A DNA stretch of 64,000 bases. Source: Fistularia commersonii. Lineage: Eukaryota > Chordata > Actinopteri > Syngnathiformes > Fistulariidae. Below, one piece after another: positions 1 to 12,113 of the stretch. The stretch spans positions 922,501 to 986,500 of the forward strand of contig JBBMNZ010000006.1 of assembly GCA_037954325.1 (NCBI GenBank), given 5' to 3'. Numbering within the stretch: the stretch's first letter is position 1; each line of letters starts with the position of its first letter. Below the pieces are notes generated by a model, which searched no databases, had not been told where the DNA came from, and saw only the letters and a program-made list of their open reading frames with translations. A program made the translations under genes and the position numbers.

Positions 1-110
1 GACATGCTGGAAGGACTATGTGTCCTGGCTGGCCAGGGAAAAATCCAGATGGGGAGGGGGGGTCTGGTATTCTGTTTAGGCTTCAGAGGCTGAAGATGGA
101 TGGATGGATA
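1..110 (+). repeat. Rex3-like LINE 3' end fragment
   Basis: The sequence reads like the last codons and tail of a teleost RTE/Rex3 retrotransposon: a stretch encoding DYVSWLAREK followed by a GATGGATGGATGGAT tail. It is cut by the window edge and looks internally deleted. Family assignment is from memory of Rex3 3' ends and is tentative. Confidence 0.4.
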
Positions 111-791
111 AACGGGTACAGCGAATTATTTTGTAACTCAGGCCCTGCATTCCATCGGCACAACAATGTCGAGTCGATCGCTGCGCCTGCAAGGGGAACG
201 ATGCGGATACGTTGCTCTGGAGGGGGAAGCTCTGAAAACGCCTCAGTCTCCATGGAGACAAGCGAAACGCAACTCTTTGCAACACGGACATGCGCACTGA
301 GGTTGCAGTCATTTGCCATGCGCGGGCGGGTCGACCAGAACAGCAGTGGTGGACTCGGGAGTACTGCAGAGTACTGGCACGACTCCCAGTCTACATCCTC
401 TTGGAACTGACCCTCCTAGGAGTTCAGGGTCGCTCCAAGCAGGAACTCCACCTCATTGTTGTGGTACAAGTGCTGGACTGCTCGCCATTATTTATGTTTA
501 CACTCGCCACAGTTCCCACGTTTCTTATTGCTCCCAGACAGGAAGTGTCTCTTGGGGTGCGGATGTTTTAATTCATCTTTAAATCACAGCGCCGACTACT
601 GGCCCGGCGTGTGCTGTACAGCGTTTCTAGTATTTCACCGACGTCCTTTCCAAAATGTCGCCTTCTGCAAATTGGAACTCCTTTTAAACGGCAGCAGAAA
701 ATGAGCGTAAACTGGGCATCAGCCTCAGAGTGACTGCTAGCAGGTCAGGCTTACAGCATAATATTTGAACGAACAGTATTGTTTGGACCCA
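111..791. other. no gene seen
   Basis: No exon, RNA gene or clear repeat was recognised between the LINE tail and the pogo element. Short open frames here are not supported by any family resemblance. Confidence 0.5.
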
Positions 792-1705
792 TATTTTCAC
801 GACTATAAGGCGCACCGCACTAAAAGGCGCAGTCTCAGTTATGTGTGCCATTACCGTATTTAACTCACACATAAGGCGCACTGGATTATAAGGCGCACCT
901 GATTATAAGGCGCGGGTTTTATATACAATCCACGCCCACACTTCCACCTTTAACGTTCTCATGGTGTCCTCTGCTACGTCCGCCTTACAACAACAACAAC
1001 ACACAAGCATACAAGTGTGCGGATTTAAAAATAGGGCGGGAGCTAAACTGAGTTTGGTATTCACATTTTTTTTACCGGTAATCGTCATCAATCAAACCCA
1101 TGAAAGTCCTCATCCTCTGTTTCTGATTTGAACAGCTCCGCTAAACCTCCATCCAACATGCCAGGTTCACTTTCTCCACTGTCAGAGTCACTTTCCGTGC
1201 CGTTTAGCTCCTCGTAAACGATGCCGGCTTTTGCGAAAGCTGGAACAACAGTGCCGGCGGACTCGTTAGCCCGAGTGTCTACAATCCATTCGCAAATTGT
1301 GGCGTAACTCGCCCGGCGCTGCCTTCCACTCTTAGTGAAACCCTGGTCTCCAAGAAGACTTTTCGTACCCCGTTGTGCATCTCGCTACCGTTCTGGTCCC
1401 CTTCTTCTCCACATCCTCGCCGGGATGTCGGAAGTGAGCGGCACCTCGTCCATGTTAGTGACGTGGCCGGGCTAGAAGTGTTTGTAGGCGATGTTTTCAG
1501 GGTTGTTAAACCAACGATGTTCTGCATAACACACATACCCCTTCTTTTATGAACAATCAAGGGCCACACTTTCCCCTCATGGTGTCTCTACTACGTCCGC
1601 CTTAGAACAACATCAACACACACAAGGCGCACTGCACTATAGGGCGCGACGCACATTTTGAAGAAAATCTAAGACTTTTATGTGCGCGTTATAGTCGTGA
1701 AAATA
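792..1705 (-). mobile_element. Decayed pogo/Tigger-like DNA transposon
   Basis: The ends are near-perfect 24-bp inverted repeats: TATTTTCACGACTATAAGGC starts at 792 and its near complement ends at 1705, with about one mismatch. Subterminal repeats of ATAAGGCGCAC occur on both sides. On the minus strand, broken frames show a pogo-type DDE catalytic-core motif (NMDEVPLTSDIPA, about 1460-1420) and further on an acidic C-terminal stretch (about 1215-1090). The distance between these is far shorter than in an intact transposase, so the copy has a large internal deletion and frameshifts and cannot be active. It probably sits in a zmym2 intron. Confidence 0.65.
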
Positions 1706-1886
1706 CAGCAACTCGTGAAAATTTCCGCTAAACATAATCATAACATGATGAGTAGTATGCCTGTTCTGCTGTGTCCAGGGGTAACTTGCAAAGCATTTTG
1801 GGAATCCGAGATGTAGCCTAATACAATTGACCACAAGGCAACTCATGTTTCTCGGAATTGTCGCACACTTTTGAAAGGTTTAAATA

Positions 1887-3724
1887 TTGTTTTTATCCAT
1901 TTTGGTCGGAGATACACTTGACAATGATGACACCAGTCTGTCCTCATCTACTGAGGTTGACAATAATGAGACTGTCATTAAAGAGATGATGCAGCATGTT
2001 GATAATAACACAGCATCAGCTCCCTTGGATGATATTAAAGATGCCAAGCCGACACATCCACACCACGAAGAGGAGATACCAAATGATGATGGTGATGATG
2101 TCTTTCAAGATCTGGACTATACCCCAACCTGTGATGACTCCTGTGCCCCTGGGGCAAATGAAAGCAATCTAGCTACGGTGGCAACAAGTTTAGAACAGCA
2201 GGATGAGGATGTTGACTTAAACAACGCAGGCAAAAAGAAAAGAAAGTCCAAGCACATGGAAGCAAAGTGAATCCAAGCAGAAACGTTTAAAAGGAATGTG
2301 ATACAAAAGCAAATGTGGCAAAAAAGTAAGCGCAAAAGCAATGGGTCCTCCTTGCAACTCCTAAGTTTTGTCAGCGAGTCCCAACTCCAGACTGCCAAGT
2401 CCTTAGAGAAGAGCAGCGGCAGTGGGTATTTGACAAGATTTGGGCGGAACGTCGAATCTATGTCGCCGCTTTGGTCACAAAAGTTGATATAAAGCAAAAA
2501 AAAAGTTGCAGAGGGATCCCGATGCAGTTCGTCACTATCCTACCAACTGAAGCTTGAAGACAGAACAAGTGTTAAAGTGTGCAAGGCATTTTTTTCCCTC
2601 CACACTTGATCTACCTGAAAGAACCATCACAGAATGGCTGAACGACCCCATCGACCCTGTAAAACAAGAAGCGGCACTGTCCCCATCTGGACCTAAGAGT
2701 GGCAAGCAGACAAAGGTTGAACCTGATGTCAAAAGATGTCCTGAAGAACTGGTTGAGGGACTTGCCCAGTGGTGATTCACACTACCGCAGGTACATGGTA
2801 ATATCAGTCAGGCTGAATATGACACACATGTCACCAAGAAGGATGAAGCCAGGCAAGAGGAATCCCGGGACAAGGATTCTGCTAATGAAGAGAAGTCCGT
2901 TTGGACAATGGACTTGCAAGCTGTGCTACTGTGTCCAAAAACCCAAGCCAGCAGCCTGTATTACAGAACAAAACTGCAGGTTCATAACTTTACCCTGTTC
3001 AACTTTGGGTCAAAGGAAGGCTACTGCTACATTTGGGATGAATCAGAAGGTCACCTGTGTAGCGAGCTATTTGCACATCTTCAGTATGGTCATTTTGAAG
3101 GTGTGATCCAAGGCCATCCGGAACTCAAGGAGATCATTGTGTGGAGCAACGGAATCGCAATACATGTGTGGCCAAAGCATACTCTGAGCTTGCAAGGAAA
3201 TATGGGGCGCTGTGCAGCTCCCAGCATGCAGGGTACCATTGAACGCAAAACAGTTGCAGGTATCTTCACCCCAAGAGACTTATTTTTTATACTCCAGACT
3301 GCAAGAATCAGGCCTTACCATGTGAAAGTGCTCAAGCAAGACGAGTTCCTTTAGCATCAGACCAGGCAAAAAAGCCGGAGACCCGACTGTGGATGACTTG
3401 CGGGCTCTTCAGTTTAGCAGCGAAGGCAAGGCCCATCTCAAACTGTCCTTCTCAGAAGCCTCTTTGTGGGAAGAACTGCCACGAAGGGTACAGGTACCAA
3501 ATGGGCCAATGGCATGGATGAGACTGTTTCCATGTGCTCTGCCAATCAAGGAGAGGAAGTTCCAGGACCTCCAGTCAATGAAACCCATCATGCCTGTGGA
3601 GTGTCGTCGCTTCTTTGACAATTTGCCACTCTTAATAGGCATCAGTCGAAAATCCAGCAAAGAAGAGCTGGAAGTAGAAGTGAAGAAATGCACGTGCCTC
3701 TTATTTGTAAACTACAGAAACTAA
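1887..3724 (+). pseudogene. DUF7869-type, transposon-associated pseudogene
   Basis: Pieces of one protein are spread over several frames. An acidic N-terminal part lies at 1887-2270. A core at 2908-3354 begins MDLQAVLLCPK and contains YYRTKLQVHNFTLFNF and YCYIWDESEG, the pattern of the DUF7869 domain seen in multi-copy uncharacterised animal proteins. A C-terminal part at 3389-3724 contains DDLRALQFSSEGK and ends near RRFFDNLPLL. In intact relatives these segments form one long protein; here stops and frame changes separate them at roughly 2270, 2500, 2780 and 3355. The function of the family is not established. The piece is most likely a dead copy of a mobile or repeated gene, independent of zmym2. 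Confidence 0.55.
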
Positions 3725-4343
3725 AGAAGGGCTACTAAGGTATAGCAAGAGTGTGGTGTGAAGACTAACTTGACAGAATTAACTTGTTGCGGTGCTACAT
3801 GTCCACCCGTGAGTGTCCTTTAGCAGGATGGGTCTGGGAGGCTGGACATGTATGATAGTCATGGATGAACCTCATTTCGGGAAACCCATTCAACAATGAG
3901 CAACTTGGGTCTTTGGCAAGTGGAGTTGTGTTGCTCGGTTAGCTTAACAAGCTAACGATCCGTTTGAGGGCGCGGCGGCTTTGGTAGATCCTCCGAATGT
4001 GTCACGGCTGACTTTCTACACAGTTTTGATCTTCTAGTTTAGAACTTCCTAATGAAAACATGAATTAGCAAACAAAGCCTGACAGGCCAAGAGGTCATTA
4101 GCTTTGTCCCCTAGCTGTCTGAACTGTGGGGCAAGGCTAGCTTGGTGAGGGGGCAGAATGTCTTTGAACACGTCTCTGTTGCTTTGCTGCACCCTTGATA
4201 GCCGCGATCAATGGCGTTCAGGGTGGCGTTTTGAAGGACGCTAGCATCTCACCCGGTCAACGGTTAGCGCCGGCGGACAAATGAGCAGAAGGGAAGGGAG
4301 TGTTATGTTGGGAGTCTAAATGTGAAACGTTGCTTGTGTTCAG
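3725..4343. other. presumed zmym2 intron sequence
   Basis: No exon of the upstream MYM fingers could be found here. The stretch ends in an acceptor (TTGTGTTCAG) at 4343. It contains several GCTAGC/GCTAAC motifs and nothing else recognised. Confidence 0.4.
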
Positions 4344-6791
4344 ACGAGGAGCCGACATGCCACTTCTGCAAGAGGAACTCCCTGCCCCAGTACCAGGCCA
4401 CCCTCCCCGAAGGGAACATCCTCAACTTCTGCAGCTCCCAGTGTGTGACCAAGTTCCAGGTTTGTCCCTTAAAACTCCAAAGTATGCTAATCATACCGAG
4501 ATAAGGATCAGTGAAGGTAGCTTGTCGCTGTCTAGTGTCTTGTCGTTGATGTCGTCATGCAAACCCCAAACCACAGGTAACCCCAAAGCTCTGGTTACCT
4601 TTCCTTGTTTAACTCGGTGACACAATTTTCCCCGCTAATGAGCCAAGAACTTGCGTCAGTGCTACCGAGCATTATCCAGCGTTTTAGCTCAAAGATGCGA
4701 AGGCGCTAGCTGACCGACGGAGCGTTTCTGACGTTATGTTTTGATGTGGAACCCCTTCCCCCCTGCAGAACGCAGCACTCCAAACCACCACCACCACCAC
4801 CACCACCACCAACGGGCAGATGCCGCTGGCAACATCCAACAACGCCGTCCAGCTGAAGTGCAACTACTGCCGAGGAGCCTTCAGTCTGAAACCGGAGACT
4901 CTGGAGTGGGAGGTGAGTTTCGTCGATGCCGACAGGTAGTTTTGCCGATGTGGTACCGTCCGGGCGTGACGTTACCAGGAGGCGCACGAGCGTCTCGGAC
5001 CGTGATGTGACTCCAAACACTAGAGCGCGGCGAACCGCCGGCGCATTCCTGCAGGGTCGCATCCGGCCTTCTTGTTCCCAGAAAACGAACAGAAGGTGAT
5101 CTGCGGGGGTTGTCGTGGACACTGCTCTGTGGGCACACTTTGGCGGGCTTGAAGCGCCGCTCCAGTTTTTCCAGCGTTGCGAGGTGGAGGCGGGGTCGGG
5201 GTTGGGACTCCATTGATTTTTAGACCAGGTGACTGATCACACCCGAAGTCGCTCCACGGGCGGTTTTGGTCTGTCGTCCTCTATCGGGGAACGAGGGTCC
5301 AGAATTCATCTCGCTGCCTTTGTCGCCATCGCATCGTCAGCAAATCCTCAACGGCTCAAGGAGGCCATACCTGCCTTGGTGTTACACCTCCTCTGCCATG
5401 ATGTGGGACCTCCCCCATCCCTTACGCTCTCCAAAGACTCGTAGTCCAGAACTGGAGAGGCCGATTAGATGTCAAACCCTGTCATTCGGTGGCCCCCGGC
5501 AGCCATACATGCCCGTTTGTTGCACCTCCACCTCCGTGATGCTGGACCTCCACCATCCTCATACCCTCTCCAAAGACACTTTTTCCAGGACTGGAGAGAC
5601 CCTTTAGATGTTACTCCACCCTGTCTGCCGCTGATGGACCTGCTGTGAACCCTCTGTTTCCATCTGTGAGGACTTTTTTCGCTGCTCCTTCCTCCTCCAG
5701 AGGGTCTCGGCTCAATCGGAGGCTACCAAGATGTTCTCCGCCCCCCGAGCGGGGAATCGCCCATCCAGAAGATCTATGATTGTTGGTTCAAACGTGCCTA
5801 AAGCCGCCCCTCTCGATCGATTGGTTCGGCCGATTTGACCTCAGTATCGACAGCCAACTACCGAATTCCCTTCAACACCTGGAGTCCCAAACAGACTTGT
5901 GTCTTGGATTTTCCAAAAAAAATGACCAGTTGCCTTTGATTTAAGCCAGACGTCGTCAACGCCCGGATGAAAACGGCGCCTCCGTCCGGCCCTGACCTCG
6001 TCTCCGTCTGTGTTCCCCCCCAGGACAAAGTCTACCACTTCTGCAGCAAGGCGTGCTGTGAGGATTATAAGAAGCTCCACTGCATCGTCACTTTCTGTGA
6101 ATACTGCCAAGAGGAGAAGACGCTCCATGAGACGGTCAAGTTCTCCGGGGTGAAGAAACCTTTCTGCAGCGAAGGTGCCCATTTCTTCTCCCGCAGAGTT
6201 GATTAAGAGTCAAATTAATCGCTGGTTTTCAGCCGATTCGGTTTTACTTTTCCCTTGTACCTTCTCAGCCTAGTGTCCTTTTCCTTGCGGAGTCTCAGAT
6301 GCTCATCTGCTTTGTTTCTCTCTGCTTCCGTTGTGTTGCCAGGTTGCAAGCTGTTGTTCAAGCAGGACTTCATCAAGAGGCTCGGGCTGAAGTGCGTCAC
6401 CTGCAACCACTGCAGTCAGCTGTGCAAGAGGGGCGTGACCCGGCAGCTCGGCGGCATGACCAGAGACTTCTGCAGTGAGGCCTGCGCCAAGAAGTTCAAC
6501 GACTGGTACTTCAAGGTCCGCTCATCTCCAGCGCTCTTCGGTCACTCCAAAAAACACCCGAAACGATGCGGGACCAGGGGGGGGGACTGACAATCTCTGC
6601 GGTATTCCCATGTGGCCACCAGGCGGCGCGATGCGACTGCTGCAAGGTGCAGGGCAGTCTGACCGAGTCGGTGATGTGGAGGGCGGAGATGAAGCATTTC
6701 TGTGACCAGCAGTGTTTGCTGAAGTTCTACTGCCAGCAGAACGAGCCCATCATGGTGACGCAGAAAGGCCCGGAGAACACCACCTTGGGTA

Positions 6792-6827
<36 letters not shown>

Positions 6828-9800
6828 TAGTATCGTTCAGCATCCAGGGTAGTTGCCATGACATTCAAACCCAGGCTACATGTCAGAGTAGTGACACATT
6901 GAGGTCACTAACGAAGCTGCTGAACCTCCTCCGTGCCCCGAAGCTGTTGAGATGCAGAGATGTTAATTGGGCAGTTTGTCTCACTGGTGAGATCCTGCAG
7001 AGACTCTGTTTATTTGTCAACCGTCGCAGGGGTCGAGTCAAACAACTCGCCAGACCAGAGTCTAGAGAACACAGAGGAACCTGGTTCTAAGAATCCCAGT
7101 CTGTTAGAAACATGACTTGGGTTTCTGCCCAGTTGTGTCGGGAGTCCAAAGCTGTGGCGCCATCCCACGCCGCTGGGTAGACGTTGTCACCATCTGCAGT
7201 AGGTGGCGCCATCCTCTGCTCATTTTCCTTTACCAGAGCAGAAGAAGGTGCATCCATTACTCTACCAGGGGATGGAGTATTAGCTTTGCAGATGTCGATG
7301 GAGACTGACTGAGAAGGTCAAAGGAGCCGCATTGTGCCTTTGTAGATCTAGAAAAAGAATACAAAAGGGTGCTAAGAGAGGAGCTGTGGTGCATAGGTCT
7401 GGAATGGCAAAGAAGTATGCTCGTCTTGTAGGGGATGTATGAGATCTGCAAGGTACCGGTGAGGTGTGACGGAGGAGTTCAAGGTGGAGGTGGGAGTGCA
7501 TCAGGGATCAACTCGGAGCCCCTTCTTGTTCCCCACAGTGATCTCCATGGACTATATTTGCAGATGACACTGTGAACTGTAACCAGAGCAGGGAACAGGT
7601 GGAGGAACATCTGGAGGTATGCTCTGGAAAGGAGAGGAGCAAAGGTTAGCCTCAGAAAGACAACAGTCATGTGTGTGAACGAGAGGAACCCGAGTGAAAC
7701 GCTGAGGCTTCAGGGAGCAGAGGTGTAGAAGGTGGAGGAGGGTCAACAGTCCACAGCAACAGGGAGGGTGAAGAGATGGAGAAAAGTATGGTGATAAAAG
7801 AGTGTTAGCCAGTGTGAAAGTTAAGGTGTAGTAGATGGAGGCGAGAACAGCCATGGTGTCTCCTTTGGAGACACATAGGAGAAGACAGGAGGCAGAGATG
7901 AAGATGTTGAGGTTCTCTTTGGGAGTGCCAGTCAAAGGATCAACAATGAGTCCATCAGAGGGACGGTACATGCTAGATGTTCTGAAGATCAAGTCACACT
8001 GAGATGGTTTGAACACAAACAGAGGAGGGATGGTGAAGATCTGGGTCGAAGGAAGCAGAGGAGAGGGTGAGATGGAAGCGGCTGTGGGCTTGATGAAGCC
8101 CTCCTCTTGTCCTCATGCGAGCAGCAGTCCAAGGTGTAACGCTTGCTTTCCTTCTCCACAGGCTTGGACATGCAGGGAGCCAAACTGGGGGTAAGCGCCT
8201 TTGACGAGCTCTTCTGCCAGGAACTCCCGTCTCCACGGTGACGCGGCTGGATCTCGCTTCCTTGCCATGATGTTTGTCACCGTCGTGTTTGCCTTCGGGA
8301 GCGGCATCCAGCCGTGTCATGTGGAGATACTACGGCGAGAGGGAGAAGCTGAATCCGCCAGCAGTAATTACCATCGAGTAGCCATCGCTCTGTTTTTCTT
8401 CTCCACCCACGCGGCAGCTGGTCAACCAGGGAACGGTGGCGTACGCCGGCGGAGGTGTGATGAGGGACGTGAAAAACAAGGCCGTGCTCTGCAAGCCTCT
8501 CACCTTGACCAAGGCCACGTACTGCAAACCGCACATGCAGAGCAAGCTGCTGCAGACAGGTGAAGCCCCGGCCCGGCACATCTCACAGCTTCACAGGTTC
8601 TGGTGACCACAGGACCTCTTGAATTTGCCGTCTCGATTGGCAGATGTGGACGACGGCGTGAAGAGGGAGTACGTTCCCGTGCCTATCCCGGTGCCCGTCT
8701 TCATCCCCATGCCCATGAACATGTACTCCCAGGTCACCCCCACGCCGGTGTCCATGCCCCTCCCGGTAAGCCCAGAGGCTCAGCCCAGGAAAACCATCTG
8801 CAACCTAGAAACAGGCGCCTTGGCGGTAGACTCATCGCCTACGTGGCCTCGGGAAGTCCTTGTAGACTCCCTCACGCCGGTCCTCTTCATCTCCGCACTC
8901 CGTTTGGCCTTTGCCAACTGTCCCGAAGGTGTCGCCATCTTCTACCGGTAGACTAATGGCGCCACTTCTGCTTGTCCCGCATTAGTCACACCAGCTTTAA
9001 CCAATCTGACCAATCGCAATGGTTCTCTGGATACCATCTGAATCAATTTAGTTTTACCTGGTTGTAAAAGTGATTTAAAAAAAAAAAGGCAATGAAAAAG
9101 CGGTTTACAGGGTTATTACCGTGTAGTAAATGCTGTTTAATAAGGAAATAGGGGTTCATCGGAAACATCACCGGCACCGTTTGGTCCCCCTCCTAGGTTC
9201 CCGTACCCGTCTTCCTGCCCACCACCCTGCAGGGGGCAGAGCAGATCATAGAGACCATCAACGAGCTGAAGACCAAGACGACCTCTGACCTGCGGTCGGT
9301 GGACAAGGCGACTGCAGAGGAGCAGAAACCAGGTACGCCGGTCAGATGGCTAGGACTTGGATGAGAAGGTGTCAGATCTTCGGGGAGTCAAGAGGGCACC
9401 TTCCGAACCTCCGAAGGCGTGATCGTTTAAAGGACATCTGGCTTTGTGTCGCAGACTTGAAGCTGGTAAAGGTGAAGAAGGAGCACCTGGGTGAGAACAC
9501 CAGCAACAGCTGCGAGGAGAAGAAGGATGAGGAGGAAGAGGAGGAGGAGGAAGAAGAAGAGGAGGACAAATACGAGCCAAACTTGGACCTGGAGATGGAC
9601 TTTCCTCAAGGTAACGCTACAATGTATTCTTTCTCTTCTGGAATTCAGGGGTTATGTAAAGCCTCGAAGGTGCTCTTTGGGTATCTTGTTCTTCAACTGC
9701 GCATTGTCGTTGTCTAGAATCACCACGTTATTGCAGAGTTGTCCTTAAATGACCTGACCTCCGTCTCAGCCTCAGGCCCCGCCCCTGACGAGGACGCCGT

Positions 9801-12048
9801 CCCATCCCCACCTGCAGCAAAGGAGGTGGAGCCCGTAAAGGCATCACCTACTCGACCTCAGCCCAGGAGACAAGTAGGCCTACGTCACCCCTCCCAACAT
9901 CGGTCACGGGACTACCTTGAGTTGTGGTGTAATGACTGAGGTGTCGGTTCCGCAGGGGAACAAGAAGCTGGCAGTGGAGGAGGAGGAGGTGGCGGTGGCG
10001 GTGGCGTCCCCGTCTTCCAAAGCGGTCGGCAGACGCCCGGAGGGACGACCGTTGCCTCTCAAAGCCCGCTACGGCGTCAACGCCTGGAAGCGATGGGCGC
10101 TGTCCTCTTCCGACCAATCAGACGACACCAAAGTGAAGGACAGCTCGGCGCCAGGTGATGTTTGTTCCCACTGGTTGACGTGGTCACCATGAAGGAATGA
10201 AAGTGTTGACCCAGACAACGCAATCATGGGAAAGAGCAGTGGAGGGGACACGAGCGGCAGAAGGGAGTATTTGTGAGCAGCTGTATGGCGTCAAGAGCTC
10301 TACAGATGCAGTATTTGCTTTGAAAGAGGCCTGCAGAGGTAGTAGGTGCTTGGAAAGAGTACTCCAGATGTAGTGCATGCTATGAAAGACTACTCCATAT
10401 GCAGTATTTGCTTTGAAAGAGTACGGAGTGCATCTTTATTGTCAACCACGACACCAGCGTGCAGTAGTTGCTTTGAAAGAGTACTACAGTGGCAGTAGTT
10501 GTTTTGAAAGAGTACTACAGTGGCAGTAGTTGTTTTGAAAGTACTACAGATGCAGTATTTGCTTTGAAAGAGTACCAGAGATACAATATTTGCTTTGAAA
10601 GAGGACTGCAGAGGTAGTAGGTGCTTGCAAAGACAACTCCAGATGTAGTGCATGCTATGAAAGACTACTCCAGATGCAGTATTTGCTTTGAAAGAGTACT
10701 ACAGTGGCAGTAGTTGTTTTGAAAGTACTACAGATGTAGTATTTGCTTTGAAAGAGGTCTACAGATACAGAATTAGCTTTGAAAGAGGACTGCAGAGGTA
10801 GCAGGTGCTTGCAAAGAGTACTAAAGATGAAGTGTTTGCTATGAAAGAGTACGGAGTGCATCCTCATTGTCAACCACGACACCGGAGTGCCGTCGTTGCT
10901 TTGAAAGAGTACTACAGTTGCAGTCGTTTTTTTGAAAGTACTACAGATGCAGTATTTGCTTTGAAAGAGGACTACAGATACAGTATTAGCTATGAGGATG
11001 TTGATGGAGAAGCACAGAGAAAGTCAGATGGAGCTGCTTTGGCCTTTTTCACATCTACAAAAAGCATACAGCTGAGTGCCAAGAGAGGAACTGTGGTTGT
11101 ATGAGTTGGTCTGGAGGGGGCAAAGAAATATGTTAGGGTGGTGCAGGACATGTATGACAGCTGTAGGACAGGGGTGAGGTGTAGAGGAGGGACTACATCA
11201 GGGATCAGCTCTCAACCCCGTCTTGTTTGCTATGGTGATGGACAGGTTGACGGGTATCTCGGTGGACTATGATGTTTGCAGATGACACTGATCTGCCGTG
11301 GGAGCGGAGAGCAGGTGAAGGTATGCTCTGGAAAGGAAAGGAACGAAGGTTAGCGTGACAGAATGCCCCGGGACCCAAGAGGATCCGTTAGGCTACAGGG
11401 AGTGGAGAAGAAGAAGGTGGAGGATTCTAAGTCGTAAGGGTGATGGAGTTGGTGGAGAAACCGGTGGAAGCAGGTCGGAACGGATGGAGAGAAGTGTCAG
11501 GGGTGATTGCGGAGAATGCAAGGAGAGGTGGAGAAGATGGAGGTGAAGAGCCGCCATGTTGTTTGGCTCGGAGACACTGAGGGGAAGACGGGGGTTGAAG
11601 ATGCGGAGGTTCTCCGCGGGGAGTGTGGAGAGGAACGAGCACCTTAGATGGTCCGGACGTTGATGGAGGAGGTGATCGGCGTGGAAGGTCTTGGAGAAAG
11701 ACCAGGTTTATGGACGGACGGAACGAGGACACGGTTGGACGGAGGCCGTGAAGGTCGCAATCCGACAAAGAACACCAGGAGGTGCGATTGAGGCGGCGGC
11801 AGAAGAAGAAGAAGAAGAAGTCCTCAACTGCGCGAGAAGGTGGGCGTTACCATGGAAACGCTAACCCCCCCCTCCTCCTCCTCCCGTGGTATCTTCTCGC
11901 AGCTCCATCCAGGAGTGGCCTGCTGTCGCTGAGCTCGGAGGAGCTGAACGCCTCGCTGGCCCGCTTCGTCAGGGAGGCGTGTCGGCCCGGCGGGGAGCGC
12001 TACTCCCCGGACAGCGTGCTCTACCTCTGCCTGGGGATCCAGCAGGTC

Positions 12049-12113
<65 letters not shown>

